Position numbers and translations under genes: made by a program. This document shows, piece by piece, positions 5,433-7,803 of a DNA stretch of 7,803 nt. Every line of letters starts with the position of its first letter. The first letter of the stretch is position 1. Source of the DNA: Alphaproteobacteria bacterium (GTDB taxonomy: Bacteria > Pseudomonadota > Alphaproteobacteria > GCA-2731375); contig JANQKO010000120.1 of the NCBI GenBank assembly GCA_028281075.1, forward strand, positions 1 through 7,803, read 5' to 3'. Below the pieces are notes generated by a model. It had not been told where the DNA came from, made no database searches, and saw only the letters and a list, made by a program, of their open reading frames with translations.

Positions 5433-6355
5433 TGGCGCTGGTCCCGGATGCGCGGGTCGATCCAGCCATAGGCCAGGTCGACGAACAGGTTGGCGAGGAT
5501 CATGGTCATGCCGATCAGGACGACAATGGTCTGGACGACGGCATAGTCGCGGGCCGAGACGGCGTCGACCAGCATGCGGCCGAGGCCCGGCCAGGCGAAG
5601 ACGTTCTCGGTGATGACGCCGCCGCCGATGATCGAGCCGAAAAACAGCCCGGCGACGGTGATCAGCGGAATGGCCGCGTTCGGCAGCGCGTGCTCGCGCA
5701 CGGCCTGCGACCAGGGGATGCCGTTGGCCAGCGCCGTGCGCATCATCGGGTGGCCCAGCACCTCGGCCATGGCCGAACGCGCGAAGCGGGCGAAGACGGC
5801 GGCCTCGGCCGACGCCATGGTCAGGACCGGCATGATCCAGGAGCGCCAGTCGACGATGCCCGAGGGCTGCAGCCAGCCGAGCCAGACCGAGAACAGATAG
5901 ATCAGCAGGATACCGACCAGGAAGTTCGGCACGGCGAAGCCGAGGATGGCGAAGGTCATGGCCGCGCAGTCGACGACGCTGTTCTTCCGGATCGCCGCCA
6001 GCACGCCGAGCGGCACGCCGATGGCGACGGCGAGCAGCGCCGTCGGCAGCATCAGGCTCAAGGTCGCGGGCACGCGTTCCCAGACCATGGCGAGCGCCGG
6101 ATCGGAGGTGCGGTAGGACAGGCCGAAGTCGAAGGTGGCGAGACGGCCGAGATGGCGCAGGTATTGCTCCCACAATGGCCGGTCGAGGCCCCAGAGGCGG
6201 TTGAAGTCGGCCACCGCCTCGGGCCCGGCGTCGGGCCCGAGCACCTGGAGCGCCGGCTCGGAGCTGAGGTTGAGGGCGACGAAGGTGAAGCTCATCAGCA
6301 GCCAGAGCGTCACCAAGGCCCGGCCGAGCCGGTTCAGCAGCCAGCGCCGGCTCAT
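5429..6355 (-). CDS. Peptide-type ABC transporter permease, DppB-like
   Basis: A 308-residue inner-membrane subunit. The first helix (about 9-30) is followed by a periplasmic domain of about 65 residues with the DppB-type stretch LWGLDRPLWEQYLRHLG (54-70). Further helices lie near 99-121, 131-160, 173-192, 229-248 and 272-297. The EAA loop is at about 204-229 (MRTALANGIPWSQAV then HALPNAAIP). ATG 6355 is chosen over an in-frame ATG at 6445: it gives the family's start (MSRRWLLNRLGRAL) and overlaps the upstream ATPase stop as ATGA, while the longer form would add 30 arginine-rich residues encoded inside the ATPase gene. Its own TGA overlaps the DppC-like GTG. Together the two permeases would form the membrane channel. 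Confidence 0.92.
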   Translation of the reverse strand: MSRRWLLNRLGRALVTLWLLMSFTFVALNLSSEPALQVLGPDAGPEAVADFNRLWGLDRPLWEQYLRHLGRLATFDFGLSYRTSDPALAMVWERVPATLSLMLPTALLAVAIGVPLGVLAAIRKNSVVDCAAMTFAILGFAVPNFLVGILLIYLFSVWLGWLQPSGIVDWRSWIMPVLTMASAEAAVFARFARSAMAEVLGHPMMRTALANGIPWSQAVREHALPNAAIPLITVAGLFFGSIIGGGVITENVFAWPGLGRMLVDAVSARDYAVVQTIVVLIGMTMILANLFVDLAYGWIDPRIRDQRQ

Positions 6356-7320
6356 GCCGCCGCTTCGTCGATGACGTGGGGGAAGTAGCAGGCGACGGCG
6401 CGGCCGTCGGCGCGCGCGGTCAGCGCCGGATCCTGCTCGACGCACCGGGGCCGCGCGGCCGGACAGCGGCCGGCGAAGGCGCAGCCGGTGGGGCGGGCCT
6501 CGGGCGACGGCGTCTCGCCCTCGAGCCGCAGCCGTGGGCCACGGCGGCCGATGCGCGGCGCCGCGTCGAGCAGCGCCCGGGTATAGGGATGGGCCGGCCG
6601 GGCGAAGATATCGTCGACATCGCCGATCTCGACGACGCGGCCCAGATACAGCACGGCGACGCGGTGGCTGACATGCCGGATCACGGCGAGGTCGTGGCTG
6701 ATGAACAGCATGGTCAGGCCGAAGGCGTCGCGCAGCTCGGCCAGCAGGCCGAGGATCTGGGCCTGGATCGAGACGTCGAGGGCCGAGACCGGCTCGTCGC
6801 AGAGCAGCACCTCGGGCTCGAGCACCAGCGCCCGGGCCAACACCACGCGCTGGCGCTGGCCGCCGGAAATCTCCACCGGCGCGCTGTCGTGCAGGTGCGG
6901 ACCGACGCCGACCGACTCCAGCAAGGCCGCCGCCCTCGCCCGGCGTTCGCGGGCCGCGCCGAGGTCGTGGATATCGAGCGGCTCGCGCACCTGGGCCAGC
7001 ACCGGCATGCGCGGGTCGAGCGCGCCGAGCGGGTCCTGGAAGACATACTGGATGCGCCGGCGCAGCGTCTTCCAGGCGGCGGCGTCCTGGTTGTCGATGC
7101 GGGCACCGTCGAAGCGCACCTCGCCCTCGCCGCCCCGGACCAGTCCGACCATCATCTTGGCGAGGCTGGACTTGCCGCAGCCCGACTCGCCGACGATGCC
7201 CAGCGTCTCGCCGGGCGCGACGTCGAAGCTGACGCCGTCGAGGGCACGCACTGGCCGGCCGCCACGGCCGCGATAGGTCACCCGCGCGTCGCGGACCGAC
7301 AGGCGCGGCGGGTCAGCCAT
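6352..7320 (-). CDS. Peptide-type ABC transporter ATPase, DppF-like
   Basis: A 322-residue cytoplasmic ATPase that powers the importer. All catalytic motifs are present: Walker A GESGCGKSS (44-52), Q-loop Gln95 in VFQDP, signature ISGGQRQR (151-158), Walker B VLLCDEP (171-177) with catalytic Glu176, D-loop SALD (179-182) and switch His209 in SHD. RPAHPYTRALLDAAP (241-255) is the oligo_HPY segment specific to oligopeptide/dipeptide ATPases, and the tail has four cysteines (280, 286, 293, 311) of the type proposed to hold an iron-sulfur cluster in OppD-like proteins. ATG 7320 overlaps the preceding ATPase's stop by 8 bases. The order, second of two ATPases, supports DppF over DppD. The sequence does not tell the substrate. 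Confidence 0.93.
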   Translation of the reverse strand: MADPPRLSVRDARVTYRGRGGRPVRALDGVSFDVAPGETLGIVGESGCGKSSLAKMMVGLVRGGEGEVRFDGARIDNQDAAAWKTLRRRIQYVFQDPLGALDPRMPVLAQVREPLDIHDLGAARERRARAAALLESVGVGPHLHDSAPVEISGGQRQRVVLARALVLEPEVLLCDEPVSALDVSIQAQILGLLAELRDAFGLTMLFISHDLAVIRHVSHRVAVLYLGRVVEIGDVDDIFARPAHPYTRALLDAAPRIGRRGPRLRLEGETPSPEARPTGCAFAGRCPAARPRCVEQDPALTARADGRAVACYFPHVIDEAAA

Positions 7321-7803
7321 GCGCGAGCGGCAGGTGACAGCGCGCCATCCGGTCCGGCGCGACCGGGCGCAGGTCGGGCGCCGCCGCGCAGGCGTCGGCG
7401 GCGCGGGCGCAGCGCGGCGCGAAGGCGCAGCCGGCGATGGCCTCGCCCGGTGCCGGCGCCGATCCGGGCAGGGCCGTCAGCGCGCCGCGCGGGCCGTCCA
7501 GGCTGGGCCGCGAGGCGACAAGGCCGGCGGCATAGGGATGCGCGGGCCGGTTCAGCACGGCCTCGACCGGACCGTGCTCGACGATCTCGCCGGCATACAT
7601 CACCGCCAGGCGGTCGCAGACCTCGGCGACGACGCCGAGATCATGGCTGATCAGGATCACCGCCAGGCCCTGGCTCTCGCGCAACTCGGCCAGCAGGTCC
7701 AGGACCTGGGCCTGGATGGTGACGTCGAGCGCCGTGGTCGGCTCGTCGGCGACCAGCAGGCGCTGCGACCCGGCCAGCGCCAGCGCGATAGCGGCGCGCT
7801 GGC
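7313..7803 (-). CDS. Peptide-type ABC transporter ATPase, DppD-like, N-terminus outside window
   Basis: Only the last 162 codons are visible; the reading frame is open to the window edge, which falls inside the ABC signature (QRAAIALALAG remains). Numbering from the first visible codon, Walker B is LLVADEP (15-21), the D-loop TALD (23-26) and the switch His is His53 in ISHDLGVVAEVCDRLAVMYAG, a sequence typical of DppD/OppD. An oligo_HPY segment (NRPAHPYAAGL) follows, then four cysteines at 125, 131, 138 and 155 with the same spacing as in the partner ATPase to within one residue. It would form the heterodimer that drives the two permeases. Walker A and the true start lie beyond 7803, as probably does the substrate-binding protein gene. 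Confidence 0.92.
   Translation of the reverse strand, partial: QRAAIALALAGSQRLLVADEPTTALDVTIQAQVLDLLAELRESQGLAVILISHDLGVVAEVCDRLAVMYAGEIVEHGPVEAVLNRPAHPYAAGLVASRPSLDGPRGALTALPGSAPAPGEAIAGCAFAPRCARAADACAAAPDLRPVAPDRMARCHLPLAHG

Noticed and set aside
5433..6173. Upstream extension of the DppC-like frame by 247 codons
   Set aside because: The extension is arginine/alanine-rich and lies wholly inside the DppB-like gene. The normal DppC N-terminus begins at the GTG at 5432.
5360..6388. A 342-codon plus-strand open frame
   Set aside because: It is antisense to the DppB-like permease, low-complexity Asp/Gly/Arg/His product, no family resemblance.
6356..6445. Longer start (ATG 6445) for the DppB-like permease
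   Set aside because: It adds 30 arginine-rich residues inside the ATPase gene before the family's usual N-terminus; ATG 6355 forms the coupled ATGA overlap.
6376..7650. A 424-codon plus-strand open frame
   Set aside because: It mirrors the two ABC ATPase genes with an arginine-rich, domain-free product; a composition shadow.

Overview
The window is about 70% GC by eye and every gene I can support lies on the minus strand, so transcription runs from high to low coordinates. The dense, overlapping gene layout, a perfect CtrA-type box (TTAA-N7-TTAA) and the protein sequences suggest a free-living, high-GC alphaproteobacterium, plausibly of the Rhodospirillales. The order is an inference; nothing in the window proves the taxon. 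I see no rRNA, tRNA, CRISPR, insertion sequence or phage gene.

Layout in transcription order. (1) 7803-4548 is the distal part of a peptide-type ABC importer operon: an ATPase cut by the window edge, a second ATPase, a DppB-type permease and a DppC-type permease. The genes overlap by 8, 4 and 4 bases. No substrate-binding protein is visible; it probably lies beyond 7803. (2) 4547-4429 is a short regulatory gap with TTAAC half-sites. (3) 4428-3193 encodes a six-helix membrane GGDEF protein with an unusual Cys/His-rich C-terminal tail. A canonical G-quadruplex motif lies in the DNA encoding that tail. (4) 3192-3118 is a 75-base gap with a perfect inverted repeat. (5) 3117-1525 is a two-gene unit: an amidase-signature hydrolase resembling plant AMI1, then an AtzH/HpxZ-like NTF2-fold protein. 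(6) 1524-1273 is a regulatory gap holding the CtrA box, a probable promoter and a long stem-loop that would lie at the start of the next mRNA. (7) 1272-991 encodes a single-domain PilZ protein. (8) 882-1 holds a possible 42-codon small ORF overlapping by 4 bases the GTG start of a ribokinase that runs off the left edge.

How the parts may work together. The importer would bring in peptides or other amide-containing nutrients, and the amidase/AtzH-like pair could hydrolyse an amide; this link rests on proximity only. The GGDEF protein (a probable c-di-GMP maker) and the PilZ protein (a c-di-GMP receptor) flank the amidase unit. The PilZ gene appears to have a CtrA-controlled promoter, which would tie it to the cell cycle or motility, as is common in alphaproteobacteria. 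The ribokinase looks like a separate unit.

The parts that seem least ordinary are the PilZ upstream region (CtrA box, palindrome and mRNA-leading stem-loop in register), the metal-binding-like tail of the GGDEF protein with its G-quadruplex, and the small ORF coupled to the ribokinase start.
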